A DNA stretch of 7,091 nt from Bacillota bacterium. GTDB taxonomy: Bacteria; Bacillota; UBA4882; UBA8346. Under the pieces are notes generated by a model. The model saw nothing but the letters and a program-made list of their open reading frames with translations. It searched no databases and was not told the DNA's origin. The stretch covers positions 1 through 7,091 of the forward strand of contig JAEZKW010000002.1 of the NCBI GenBank assembly GCA_023415375.1. The letters are read 5' to 3'. Below, one piece after another: positions 1 through 6,405 of this stretch. The position numbers and the translations under genes are program-made. Position 1 is the first letter of the stretch; each line of letters begins with the position of its first letter.

Positions 1-1
1 A

Positions 2-124
2 GACTCCCAGGGTTTGGTCAATACAATCCGTCATCACAAGGTAGGAGATAAAGTCAATTTGTTAGTCCTTCGTAAAGGGGACCTTATGAAAGTGGAAGTA
101 ACTTTGGATGAAAAGCCCCAATAA
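2..124 (+). CDS. HtrA/DegP-like serine protease, C-terminal PDZ end (5' partial)
   Basis: Only the last 40 codons are present; the frame is open from the left edge to TAA at 122-124. The peptide ends in a stretch reading roughly NTIRHHKVGDKVNLLVLRKG followed by a short beta strand (KVEVTLDEK). The pattern 'I..H..GD.V.L.V.R.G....V.V.L' is typical of the last strands of the PDZ domain that closes HtrA/DegP-type periplasmic or membrane-anchored trypsin-like proteases. The catalytic domain lies outside the window, so protease activity is inferred from the PDZ ending alone. Other PDZ proteins, such as S41 C-terminal processing peptidases or RseP-type proteases, are possible but usually do not stop directly after this strand. 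The gene is followed by a nested inverted repeat and then by the separately controlled htpG. Confidence 0.65.
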   Translation, partial: DSQGLVNTIRHHKVGDKVNLLVLRKGDLMKVEVTLDEKPQ

Positions 125-163
125 ATCCGGAACGCTTTAAGAAATCATTCCAATTGAATTATA

Positions 164-251
164 AATAAAGAAGGTATGGGATGGGACGGTCAAATGTATG
201 GGCCGTCCCAATTTTGTGCGCCTAGTATGGATGGCAAATACCTTCTTTATT
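164..251 (+). terminator. Nested inverted repeat downstream of htrA-like gene; probable terminator
   Basis: Two perfect stems sit one inside the other. The outer arms are AATAAAGAAGGTAT (164-177) and its exact complement at 238-251. The inner hairpin is TGGGACGG (182-189) against CCGTCCCA (203-210), with a 13-nt loop, and is followed by ATTTTGTG. The inner hairpin could terminate the upstream protease transcript, and the outer stem would reinforce it. The 14-bp arms enclosing an 88-bp unit also resemble a small MITE-like repeat. The sequence alone does not separate these two readings. Confidence 0.5.
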
Positions 252-276
252 ATTCCGTTCCTAATTACTGAGAAAC

Positions 277-305
277 TTGACATTTTACTAAAAATATAGT
301 ATATA
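277..305 (+). promoter_or_regulatory. Sigma-A type promoter of htpG
   Basis: A perfect -35 box TTGACA (277-282) is followed by a 17-bp spacer and TATATA (300-305) as -10 box. Transcription would start near 311-313, at the left edge of the CIRCE operator. This is the expected geometry for HrcA repression. Confidence 0.8.
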
Positions 306-314
306 AAAATAAGA

Positions 315-341
315 TTAGCACTCAAAGAATGTGAGTGCTAA
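315..341 (+). promoter_or_regulatory. CIRCE operator (HrcA binding site)
   Basis: TTAGCACTC (315-323), nine spacer bases (324-332) and GAGTGCTAA (333-341) match the CIRCE consensus TTAGCACTC-N9-GAGTGCTAA with no mismatch. CIRCE is bound by the heat-shock repressor HrcA, usually in front of groESL and hrcA-grpE-dnaK. Here it lies just after the predicted start of the htpG transcript, so htpG should be released from repression when HrcA is titrated from GroEL during heat stress. Confidence 0.95.
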
Positions 342-354
342 CAAAAGATTTGCG

Positions 355-385
355 GGTTGTCAAAAAACGGAAAATTTTTGCAACC
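355..385 (+). other. Hairpin in the htpG 5' untranslated region
   Basis: GGTTG (355-359) pairs with CAACC (381-385). After one bulged T (360), CAAAAA (361-366) pairs with TTTTTG (375-380), leaving an 8-nt loop. The stem lies between CIRCE and the ribosome binding site and is followed by a T-rich run (386-395). It does not cover the Shine-Dalgarno. It may stabilise the leader or act as a weak attenuator; no role is established. Confidence 0.45.
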
Positions 386-412
386 TCTTTACTTTGAAGG
401 GAGCGATATTGA

Positions 413-2296
413 TTGAGTAAGAAGGAATTTAAAGCAGAGTCGAAGCGGTTACTGGAGTTAATGATTAATTCGATTTACACGCACAAGGAAATCTTTCTAC
501 GGGAATTGATTTCCAACGCCAGTGATGCGATCGATAAATTATATTACAAAGCATTAACTGACGAGACGATGAAGTTCGACAAAGATAACTACTTCATCCG
601 GATTGTTCCGGATAAAAAAGAACGGATCCTTAAAGTTATCGATACCGGAATCGGGATGACTAAGGAAGATTTAGAGGATAATTTAGGGACGATTGCCCGC
701 AGCGGATCGCTGGCTTTCAAGAAGGACAATGAGTTGAAAGACGGTTATGATATTATCGGGCAGTTTGGAGTCGGTTTCTATTCGGCCTTTATGGTCGCCG
801 ATACTGTCACTGTGATCAGTAAGGCGCTGGACAGCGATGAAGCATATAAGTGGGAATCCCAGGGCGCCGATGGTTACAGCATCGAGAGTTGCAATAAAGA
901 AACTGTGGGGACCGAAATTATTCTTAAGTTAAAAGAAAATACCGAGGATGAAAATTATGATGAGTTTTTGGAGGAATACCGTCTAAAAGGCCTGATTAAA
1001 AAGTATTCCGATTTCATTCGCTACCCCATCAAAATGAATGTGACCACCAGCAAACTTAAAGAAGGCAGCAAAGATGAATATGAGGACCATGTTGAAGAAC
1101 AGACGATTAACAGCATGGTGCCGATTTGGCGTAAAAACCGTAACGAGCTGAAAGACGAAGATTATGAAAAATTTTATGAAGAAAAACATTATGGATTTGA
1201 TAAGCCGGTAAAACATATTCATATCAGCACCGATGGTGCAGTCAGTTATACCGCTATTCTTTATATCCCGGAAAAGACCCCGTTTGACTATTACACCAAA
1301 GAATATGAAAAAGGTCTGGAATTGTATTCAAGTGGTGTGATGATTATGAACAAATGCCCTGACTTATTACCCGATTATTTCAGTTTTGTCAAAGGATTGG
1401 TTGATTCGGCCGATTTATCGCTCAATATCTCCCGCGAAATGTTGCAACATGACCGGCAGCTTAAATTGATAGCCAAGAATATCAAAAGTAAAATTAAAAA
1501 CGAGTTGTTGGAGTTATTAAAGAGTGATCGGGAGAAGTACGAGAATTTCTACAGCTCTTTCGGAAGACAATTGAAATATGGTATTTATAGTGATTTTGGC
1601 GCCAATAAGGACATGCTCCAGGATTTATTAATGTTTTATTCGTCGAAGGAAAAGAAACAAGTGACCTTGGATGAATATCTGTCCAGAATGGCAGAAGGCC
1701 AAAAATATATCTATTATGCTACCGGTGACTCTGTCTCCCGTATCGAAAAGCTCCCCCAAACTGAATTGGTGGCTGATAAAGGTTATGAAATTCTCTATTT
1801 AACCGATGATATTGATGAATTTGCCATCAAAATGCTGATGTCTTATAAAGAAAAGGAGTTCAGGTCGGTGTCCAGCAAGGATCTGGGCATTGAAGATAAA
1901 GAAAATCAAGAAAAGGCCGAGACGGAAGAAAAGTCCCACAAAGAATTGTTTGAAAAGATGAAAACCATCTTGGCGGATAGAGTAAAAGAAGTGCGTGTAT
2001 CCACACGGCTCAAAACCCATCCGGTATGTCTGGCCAGTGAAGGGGAAATCTCCATCGAAATGGAGAAAGTTTTGAACGCCATGCCTTATAATGAACAAAA
2101 GATTCAAGCCGACAAGGTTTTGGAGATCAATCCCAATCATGAGGTGTTTAGGGCGTTAACAGCGGCTTATGAAAAAGATCCGGAAAAATTAAGCCTATAC
2201 ACCAATCTCCTCTACAACCAGGCACTACTGATCGAAGGATTGCCGGTTCAGGATCCGGTTGAATTCACCAATGATATTTGTAAGTTAATGAGCTAA
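413..2296 (+). CDS. htpG: Molecular chaperone HtpG (bacterial Hsp90)
   Basis: This is a complete cytosolic ATP-dependent homodimeric chaperone of 627 residues, the usual length for bacterial HtpG (about 625). The start is TTG at 413, 9 nt after GAAGGGAG (396-403); no ATG is better placed. The N-terminal GHKL ATPase domain shows ELISNASDA with catalytic Glu31, Asn35 and Asp38, then DTGIGM (77-82, ATP-binding Asp77), GTIARSGS (92-99, ATP lid), QFGVGFYSAF (117-126) and GTEI (166-169). The middle domain carries NISREMLQ, with Arg341 matching the ATP-contacting Arg380 of yeast Hsp90. A charged Glu/Lys-rich stretch near 490-510 precedes the C-terminal dimerisation domain. No key residue is missing. 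There is no C-terminal MEEVD, as expected for a bacterial member. It is monocistronic, with its own promoter, CIRCE operator and terminator. Confidence 0.97.
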   Translation: MSKKEFKAESKRLLELMINSIYTHKEIFLRELISNASDAIDKLYYKALTDETMKFDKDNYFIRIVPDKKERILKVIDTGIGMTKEDLEDNLGTIARSGSLAFKKDNELKDGYDIIGQFGVGFYSAFMVADTVTVISKALDSDEAYKWESQGADGYSIESCNKETVGTEIILKLKENTEDENYDEFLEEYRLKGLIKKYSDFIRYPIKMNVTTSKLKEGSKDEYEDHVEEQTINSMVPIWRKNRNELKDEDYEKFYEEKHYGFDKPVKHIHISTDGAVSYTAILYIPEKTPFDYYTKEYEKGLELYSSGVMIMNKCPDLLPDYFSFVKGLVDSADLSLNISREMLQHDRQLKLIAKNIKSKIKNELLELLKSDREKYENFYSSFGRQLKYGIYSDFGANKDMLQDLLMFYSSKEKKQVTLDEYLSRMAEGQKYIYYATGDSVSRIEKLPQTELVADKGYEILYLTDDIDEFAIKMLMSYKEKEFRSVSSKDLGIEDKENQEKAETEEKSHKELFEKMKTILADRVKEVRVSTRLKTHPVCLASEGEISIEMEKVLNAMPYNEQKIQADKVLEINPNHEVFRALTAAYEKDPEKLSLYTNLLYNQALLIEGLPVQDPVEFTNDICKLMS

Positions 2297-2341
2297 TCTG
2301 CGGAAATATTAACCTTAGACTATCATAGAAGATTTTATTAT

Positions 2342-2389
2342 GAAACCACTTTTGGAGCTATTTGCCAATCAAAGTGGTTTCTTTTATTT
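2342..2389 (+). terminator. Rho-independent terminator of htpG
   Basis: GAAACCACTTT (2342-2352) pairs perfectly with AAAGTGGTTTC (2371-2381) across an 18-nt loop, and is followed directly by TTTTATTTA. It lies 45 nt after the htpG stop. It separates htpG from the pectate lyase gene, so the two are not one operon. Confidence 0.85.
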
Positions 2390-2536
2390 ATGATGACAAA
2401 TAATAATGCTTTTTGGAAGAGAATAGCAAAAAACGAGCGGATTTTGTGCCGGAAATGACCTATACTGTGATTAGAACTTTCAAAAAAGCGGAGTGTTTTT
2501 CAACCTTATCAATCCATCAAAAACGGAGAGGAGAAA

Positions 2537-4753
2537 ATGAAAAGTATGCAATTTGGAAATCGTTCTATCGCTCTGGGTTTAGCGATTATGGTTGCTTTTT
2601 CGTTGTGTTGCCTAACTTTGGATGTGAAGGCGGCTGATAGTCAAGATGTCGAATGGAAGTCGATCATCTTCGGGCAGTCGACTTCCAATACCAATAATTC
2701 CATTATGGTTGATGCGGCTACAAAATCGGTAACAATTACAGCCGGTGTAAAAGATGGGAGCGCAGCCGGGGGAAAAGTAACCGGTTCCCACGATGGAATT
2801 GCTTTTTATTATATAGATATTCCTTCCACCAAAAACTTTGAGCTTTCAGCAAAAGTCAAGGTTAACTTTTTCGCTAAAGCCACTCCAGATAATCAGGAAG
2901 CTTTTGGGATTATGGCTCGAGATGCGATTGGAAAGGACTTAGACACCACGGTATTTCCATCCAACATGGTTTTGGTTGGCGGCTACCGGGGAAACATTCA
3001 GTCCGTATTTCGAAATAATATTAAAGATGCTTCCGGCGCCGGCGCTGCCATGGAAGATGTTTTAAAATTTGGCGATCGGCCGGCCAACGATGGCACCTTG
3101 ACTTACCTTTTGAAACTGAAGAAGACCAATACCGGTTATCACGTGACTGTCGATAATAGTCCGGAAAAAATTTATTACCGTCCTAAACAACTTGAGATAT
3201 TAGATCCTGCTCATATTTATGTCGGCTTTTTTGCAGCCAGAGTTGCTTCCATTACCGTTTCTGACATAACTTTTAAGACTTCGGATGTAGCAACTGACCC
3301 GCCGGGAGTCCTTGAACCTCCAAAACCGGTTGCGGCTCAAATGAATGTGTTATCACCGACCACAGCATCGGTATCCGGTTATGACCTTACGATATTAACC
3401 AACGCTAGGGGCCGTTTGGATATCAAACAAAATGGCACTCAAATTCATAGTGCTTCAATCAATGGGGCAGAACCTTTGGTGAAAAATGTAACCTTGGTTA
3501 CTGGCAAAAATACTTTCGAAATGACACTCACCCCGGATGCGCCCGGGAGTGTCCCAGTGAGTTCTCAATACGTGGTAACTTTTAAAACATATGGTAAACC
3601 AGGTCAGGCTCTTTATGTTTCACCCACAGGGCAGGCTTCATCCACCGGAACCCTAAAAGATCCGATCGATATTTATTCGGCGGTTCAATTTGTCCAGCCC
3701 GGGCAAATCATTTATCTCCGGAATGGAGTTTATAATCTGACCGCTCCACTTTTGATTGAAAAAGGAAACAATGGAAGTTCTCAAAAGTTAAAGGTTCTTT
3801 CTGCTTACCCAAAAGAAAAGCCTGTACTCGATTTCGGTAAAAAATCCAATGGCGTTATCTTGAACGGTAACTTTTGGAAGATATATGGCATTGATATTAC
3901 TAACGCTAGTTCGTATGGTTGTTTAGTCTCCGGTCACCATAATCTGCTCGAACTCGATAACTTTTATGTCAATGGAGATACCGGACTTCAAATTAGCACG
4001 CTTTCATCTGAGAAAAGCATTAATTGGCCGTCAAATAACTTAATCTTAAACTGTACTTCCCATGATAACAGAGATAGATCCGAAAATAATGCAGATGGAT
4101 TCGCAGCGAAGCTGGCTTGTGGTGAGGGTAATGTTTTTAGAGGGTGTATTTCTTACCATAATTGTGACGATGGCTATGATTTATATGCAAAGCTGGAAAA
4201 CGGACCAATTGGTGTTATTACGATTGAAAACTGCATTGCTTATAGCAACGGCACCCTATCTGACGGTTCCAAAACAAAAGGCGATGGTAACGGATTTAAA
4301 CTCGGTGGTGAAGGATTGGCTGTCAAACATATCCTGCGGAATTGTTTAGCTTTTAAAAATGAAAGCGCTGGGGTAACCAGCAATAGTGATCCCGCAATTA
4401 CCGTTGAAAATACGACTTCGGTCGATAATGGCAAGGTTAATTATGAATTCACTTATTATGCAAATGCCCAACCCCAATTTTCGGCCAAAAACAATATCTC
4501 TTTCTACACGAAGGCGGCGACTGCCGATAATTTCCCCGCTGCTTTAGCTACAGCCGATAATTATTTTTACAATGGCACAGATTCAGTAAATCGTAACGGT
4601 AAAAAAGTATCATCTTCCGATTTTAAGAACCTCACTGCACCGGCATCATTTATACGAAATGCCAATGGTACGATTGCCGTTAATGATTTTATGATGCTGG
4701 CTCCTAAATCAACCATTACCAGTGGATTTAATATGAAGAATTTCACGAAATAG
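2537..4753 (+). CDS. Secreted family 9 pectate lyase with N-terminal accessory domains
   Basis: This 738-residue protein should cleave polygalacturonate by Ca2+-dependent beta-elimination outside the cell. Residues 1-32 form a Sec signal peptide (hydrophobic 11-28, probable cleavage after VKA at 30-32). Residues 36-247 look like a concanavalin/laminin-G-type beta-sandwich, and 265-350 like an Ig-type linker domain. Both assignments come from composition and strand pattern only. Residues 357 to about 735 are a right-handed beta-helix of polysaccharide lyase family 9. The Ca2+ site of Pel9A of Erwinia chrysanthemi (Asp209, 233, 234, 237) matches Asp520, Asp544, Asp545 and Asp548 with identical spacing, in NADGFAAK and DDGYD. 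Its catalytic Lys273 matches Lys588 in GNGFKLGG, with four extra residues before it. Endo- or exo-action (PelL or PelX type) cannot be decided. GGAGAGGAG (2525-2533) precedes the ATG; codon 4 (2546) is another possible start. No convincing promoter was found in 2390-2536. Confidence 0.9.
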   Translation: MKSMQFGNRSIALGLAIMVAFSLCCLTLDVKAADSQDVEWKSIIFGQSTSNTNNSIMVDAATKSVTITAGVKDGSAAGGKVTGSHDGIAFYYIDIPSTKNFELSAKVKVNFFAKATPDNQEAFGIMARDAIGKDLDTTVFPSNMVLVGGYRGNIQSVFRNNIKDASGAGAAMEDVLKFGDRPANDGTLTYLLKLKKTNTGYHVTVDNSPEKIYYRPKQLEILDPAHIYVGFFAARVASITVSDITFKTSDVATDPPGVLEPPKPVAAQMNVLSPTTASVSGYDLTILTNARGRLDIKQNGTQIHSASINGAEPLVKNVTLVTGKNTFEMTLTPDAPGSVPVSSQYVVTFKTYGKPGQALYVSPTGQASSTGTLKDPIDIYSAVQFVQPGQIIYLRNGVYNLTAPLLIEKGNNGSSQKLKVLSAYPKEKPVLDFGKKSNGVILNGNFWKIYGIDITNASSYGCLVSGHHNLLELDNFYVNGDTGLQISTLSSEKSINWPSNNLILNCTSHDNRDRSENNADGFAAKLACGEGNVFRGCISYHNCDDGYDLYAKLENGPIGVITIENCIAYSNGTLSDGSKTKGDGNGFKLGGEGLAVKHILRNCLAFKNESAGVTSNSDPAITVENTTSVDNGKVNYEFTYYANAQPQFSAKNNISFYTKAATADNFPAALATADNYFYNGTDSVNRNGKKVSSSDFKNLTAPASFIRNANGTIAVNDFMMLAPKSTITSGFNMKNFTK

Positions 4754-4798
4754 CTCCATTTTTAATCTGAAATTTTCCTCCTATTTGCCATCATAAAC

Positions 4799-4833
4799 AA
4801 AAAGAGGCTGCTCTAAAGGAACAGTCTCTTTTT
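4799..4833 (+). terminator. Rho-independent terminator of the pectate lyase gene
   Basis: AAAAAGAGGCTG (4799-4810) pairs with CAGTCTCTTTTT (4822-4833) through a 12-bp stem with one G-U pair and an 11-nt loop, ending in five T. The A-run and T-run on the two sides mean it could also work on the minus strand. It starts 45 nt after the lyase stop codon. Confidence 0.85.
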
Positions 4834-4920
4834 GCGTCTTCAGAAGACCCTATCCCAATATTGAATCTATCATTTATTTGCAGGTATCGATTAATTTTTG
4901 TCGAAGAATCATGAAAGAAA

Positions 4921-5030
4921 TCCTGGTAACCAAAAGAACTTCAATTTGGTTCCCAGGACTAACTTCGGAAAAGTTCCTCGACCTTAACCACTGAAAAACT
5001 AAAAAGAGTTAAAAAGGGTCGAGTTGTTTA
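4921..5030 (+). other. Structured leader, possible cis-regulatory RNA with pseudoknot
   Basis: Three helices follow one another ahead of the membrane-protein gene. Stem 1 is a 14-position pairing (4921-4934 with 4945-4958, one T/C mismatch) and a 10-nt loop. Stem 2 is AACTT (4961-4965) with AAGTT (4971-4975). Stem 3 is CTCGACCTT (4977-4985) with AGGGTCGAG (5015-5023, one G-U pair), followed by TTGTTTATT, so it resembles a weak terminator 38 nt before the start codon. GAACTT in the loop of stem 1 (4936-4941) is also complementary to AAGTTC (4971-4976), which would form a pseudoknot that competes with stem 2. I do not recognise a known riboswitch class. The rest of the gene-free stretch 4834-5067 holds only a short palindrome (4836-4848, GTCTTC-A-GAAGAC) and no convincing promoter. 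Confidence 0.4.
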
Positions 5031-5067
5031 TTGATCATATAGGCAACCAGGGAGAAACGGATTCAAT

Positions 5068-5805
5068 TTGATTAACATTTACCGCACCAGGATGGTTATG
5101 CGAATCGCGGTATTGATTGCTGCGGTTCATCTTTATATAAGGGATCAAAGCAACTTATTGTTCACAAATGCGGGAATATCCCTCAATCATGGTTTCAAGC
5201 CCATCTATGTTATTTGGATGATAATAATGGTAGAAATGATTCCAAAGTTTTTCCCGCAAAAAGGCGATAGTATAGGTTGCCGTAAACAGTTTACGTCTGG
5301 CTTTGAACCAAGCAACCAAAAGTTTACAAAATCAGAAATTGATAATTGGATTCATTTAGAAAACAAAGCTGCTTGGAAAGTATTTACTGTATGGTTCGGT
5401 ATAAACGCAATGATCGCCTTTGGTTATTTTTCAAAGATTATAAACCAACCCGAACTGGTATTATTGTCCTTGTTTTATTTAGTCTGTGACATGATTTGCA
5501 TATTGTTATGGTGTCCGTTTCAATATTTGATTATGAAAAACCGCTGTTGCGTAACTTGTCGTATATTTAATTGGGATTCGATGATGGTATGTACCCCTTT
5601 ACTCTTTGTGCCCAGTTTCTTTTCATGGAGTTTGGTATCGGTTGCCTTGGTTCTATTAGTTCGGTGGGAGTATTCTTATTGGAAACATCCTTTGCGTTTT
5701 TTTGAAGGCAGTAATGTTAATCTGCAATGCAAGCATTGTACTGAAAAAATTTGTAAAGTCAAGAAACCCTTCAATATGGGGCATATCCATTCAAGATATA
5801 ACTAA
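5068..5805 (+). CDS. Uncharacterised Cys-rich multi-pass membrane protein
   Basis: This 245-residue protein has a product I cannot assign to a function. Hydrophobic segments lie near residues 11-24 (weak), 45-58, 104-122, 129-153 and 172-198, which suggests four or five membrane passes. Two Cys clusters stand out: CCVTC at 160-164, followed by an aromatic stretch (RIFNWD), and CKHCTEKIC at 221-229 in the basic C-terminal tail. Single Cys residues occur at 71, 140, 144, 149 and 175. C-x2-C with further Cys suggests a metal site or redox pair, but this is inference. The codon pattern and intact 738-bp frame support a real gene. The TTG start has AGGGAG (5049-5054) 13 nt upstream, which is long. 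ATG at 5092 or 5098 is possible but has no ribosome site. It is monocistronic, between a structured leader and a terminator. Confidence 0.75.
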   Translation: MINIYRTRMVMRIAVLIAAVHLYIRDQSNLLFTNAGISLNHGFKPIYVIWMIIMVEMIPKFFPQKGDSIGCRKQFTSGFEPSNQKFTKSEIDNWIHLENKAAWKVFTVWFGINAMIAFGYFSKIINQPELVLLSLFYLVCDMICILLWCPFQYLIMKNRCCVTCRIFNWDSMMVCTPLLFVPSFFSWSLVSVALVLLVRWEYSYWKHPLRFFEGSNVNLQCKHCTEKICKVKKPFNMGHIHSRYN

Positions 5806-5872
5806 ATTTAGCGTGATTATTATATGTTTCTTGGCAATTAATCTTGAATTTGAATCCTTGAACAAAATACAG

Positions 5873-5917
5873 TTGGGATTGTTTCAGAAATTATTCTGGG
5901 ACAGTCCCAATTGTTTT
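5873..5917 (+). terminator. Two-part hairpin, terminator of the membrane-protein gene
   Basis: TTGGGATTGT (5873-5882) pairs with ACAGTCCCAA (5901-5910, one G-U). Inside it, CAGAA (5885-5889) pairs with TTCTG (5894-5898) around a 4-nt loop. TTGTTTT follows at 5911-5917. The position 67 nt after the stop codon fits a Rho-independent terminator. Confidence 0.7.
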
Positions 5918-5943
5918 ATGTTTCAGTTGAGTGGGCTTGATGA

Positions 5944-6204
5944 AATAGACCCAAGTTTTTAAACTTGTAACTATCCGTAACCGGCTACTGCGACCTAACC
6001 CGCGCGTCCCATTGGACGCGAGCCATTCCCCACCATGAAGCGGACCAAAGCTGCTAATTCAGGTGGAAGGGTAACCGCGAACTTTTAGAGTTCGAAGCCG
6101 CTGACCTCTAAAAGATTTTTGGCTACAGTGGCAGCACGCACTAGTGCGTAGGGTTTCTCTCCCAGAGCTCGCCTTCAGAAGAAGGCGCTGAGAGAGGTCT
6201 ACGC
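5944..6204 (+). ncRNA. HEARO-like structured RNA (candidate IscB/IsrB omegaRNA), standing alone
   Basis: This is a run of nested helices with no credible ORF: CAAGTTT/AAACTTG (5952-5967); GGCT/AGCC (5983-5986/6021-6024) enclosing CGCGTCC/GGACGCG (6003-6009/6014-6020); CCACC/GGTGG (6030-6034/6062-6066); CTTTTAGAG/CTCTAAAAG (6082-6090/6106-6114); palindrome CGCACTAGTGCG (6137-6148); GCGTAG/CTACGC (6146-6151/6199-6204) enclosing CGCCTTC-agaa-GAAGGCG (6170-6187). From memory, the order matches the omegaRNA scaffold of the IscB called OgeuIscB: TGCGACC (5989-5995), a GC hairpin followed by TCCCC, an AGCGGA core (6039-6044), a closing GGG-AAC stretch, then another hairpin. The ATGA at 5940-5943 directly before it fits the ATGA/GTGA insertion preference described for HEARO elements. 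No iscB or isrB follows, so any protein partner would have to act in trans, or this is a remnant. The exact ends and the right end of the element are not resolved. Confidence 0.6.
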
Positions 6205-6244
6205 CCGAATTTCTGGACATTCATTCTATTTTCTAAGCAGCTCT

Positions 6245-6405
6245 TATGAAAATAAAACGAGCCGAAGAAGTCAAGGCTGTCTAAAAAGTAATTTAAATAT
6301 ATAGCTTCATCGAATATGTTGATTGCAATATATTGTATATCTTTATCGTTAAATTTACTTTTGGGACAGCCCCGCGCCCTAAACCAGCGAAGTTTTATTT
6401 TCATA
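6245..6405. repeat. MITE-like inverted repeat, 161 bp
   Basis: Perfect 14-bp terminal arms TATGAAAATAAAAC (6245-6258) and its complement (6392-6405) enclose a second, imperfect pair of arms. GGCTGTC plus an A-rich stretch (6275-6296) pairs with 6349-6371, differing at two bases and one extra A. The centre is AT-rich. If the outer TA is read as a duplicated target dinucleotide, the unit looks like a TA-inserting MITE of the kind moved by IS630/mariner-type transposases; that family is a guess. It has no coding capacity of its own. It lies 79 bp before the AraC-type gene and could carry promoter or terminator activity for its surroundings. Confidence 0.5.

Noticed and set aside
1799..2140. 113-residue minus-strand frame inside htpG, and similar frames at 983-1222 and 4240-4434
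   Set aside because: They lie wholly inside the well-supported htpG and lyase genes and have compositions expected of antisense shadows.
2461..2505. Possible -10 box TATACT (2461-2466) and a CRE-like imperfect palindrome (2481-2501) upstream of the pectate lyase
   Set aside because: No acceptable -35 lies at 16-18 bp, and the palindrome does not fit the catabolite-control consensus well.
2413..2637. 74-residue + strand frame before the pectate lyase
   Set aside because: It starts with TTG without a Shine-Dalgarno and overlaps the lyase signal peptide in another frame; the lyase start has a clear ribosome site.
5702..5962. 86-residue + strand frame past the end of the membrane-protein gene
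   Set aside because: It overlaps the C-terminus of the 245-residue protein in another frame and reads through the terminator and into the HEARO-like RNA. I also considered a frameshifted extension of the membrane protein, but the peptide is not hydrophobic in a matching way.
5930..6204. Reading the structured region on the minus strand as the right end of an IS200/IS605 tnpB element (hairpin followed by TCAAG)
   Set aside because: No trace of tnpB coding sequence is visible on that strand, and the + strand order of motifs fits HEARO better. It remains the main alternative.
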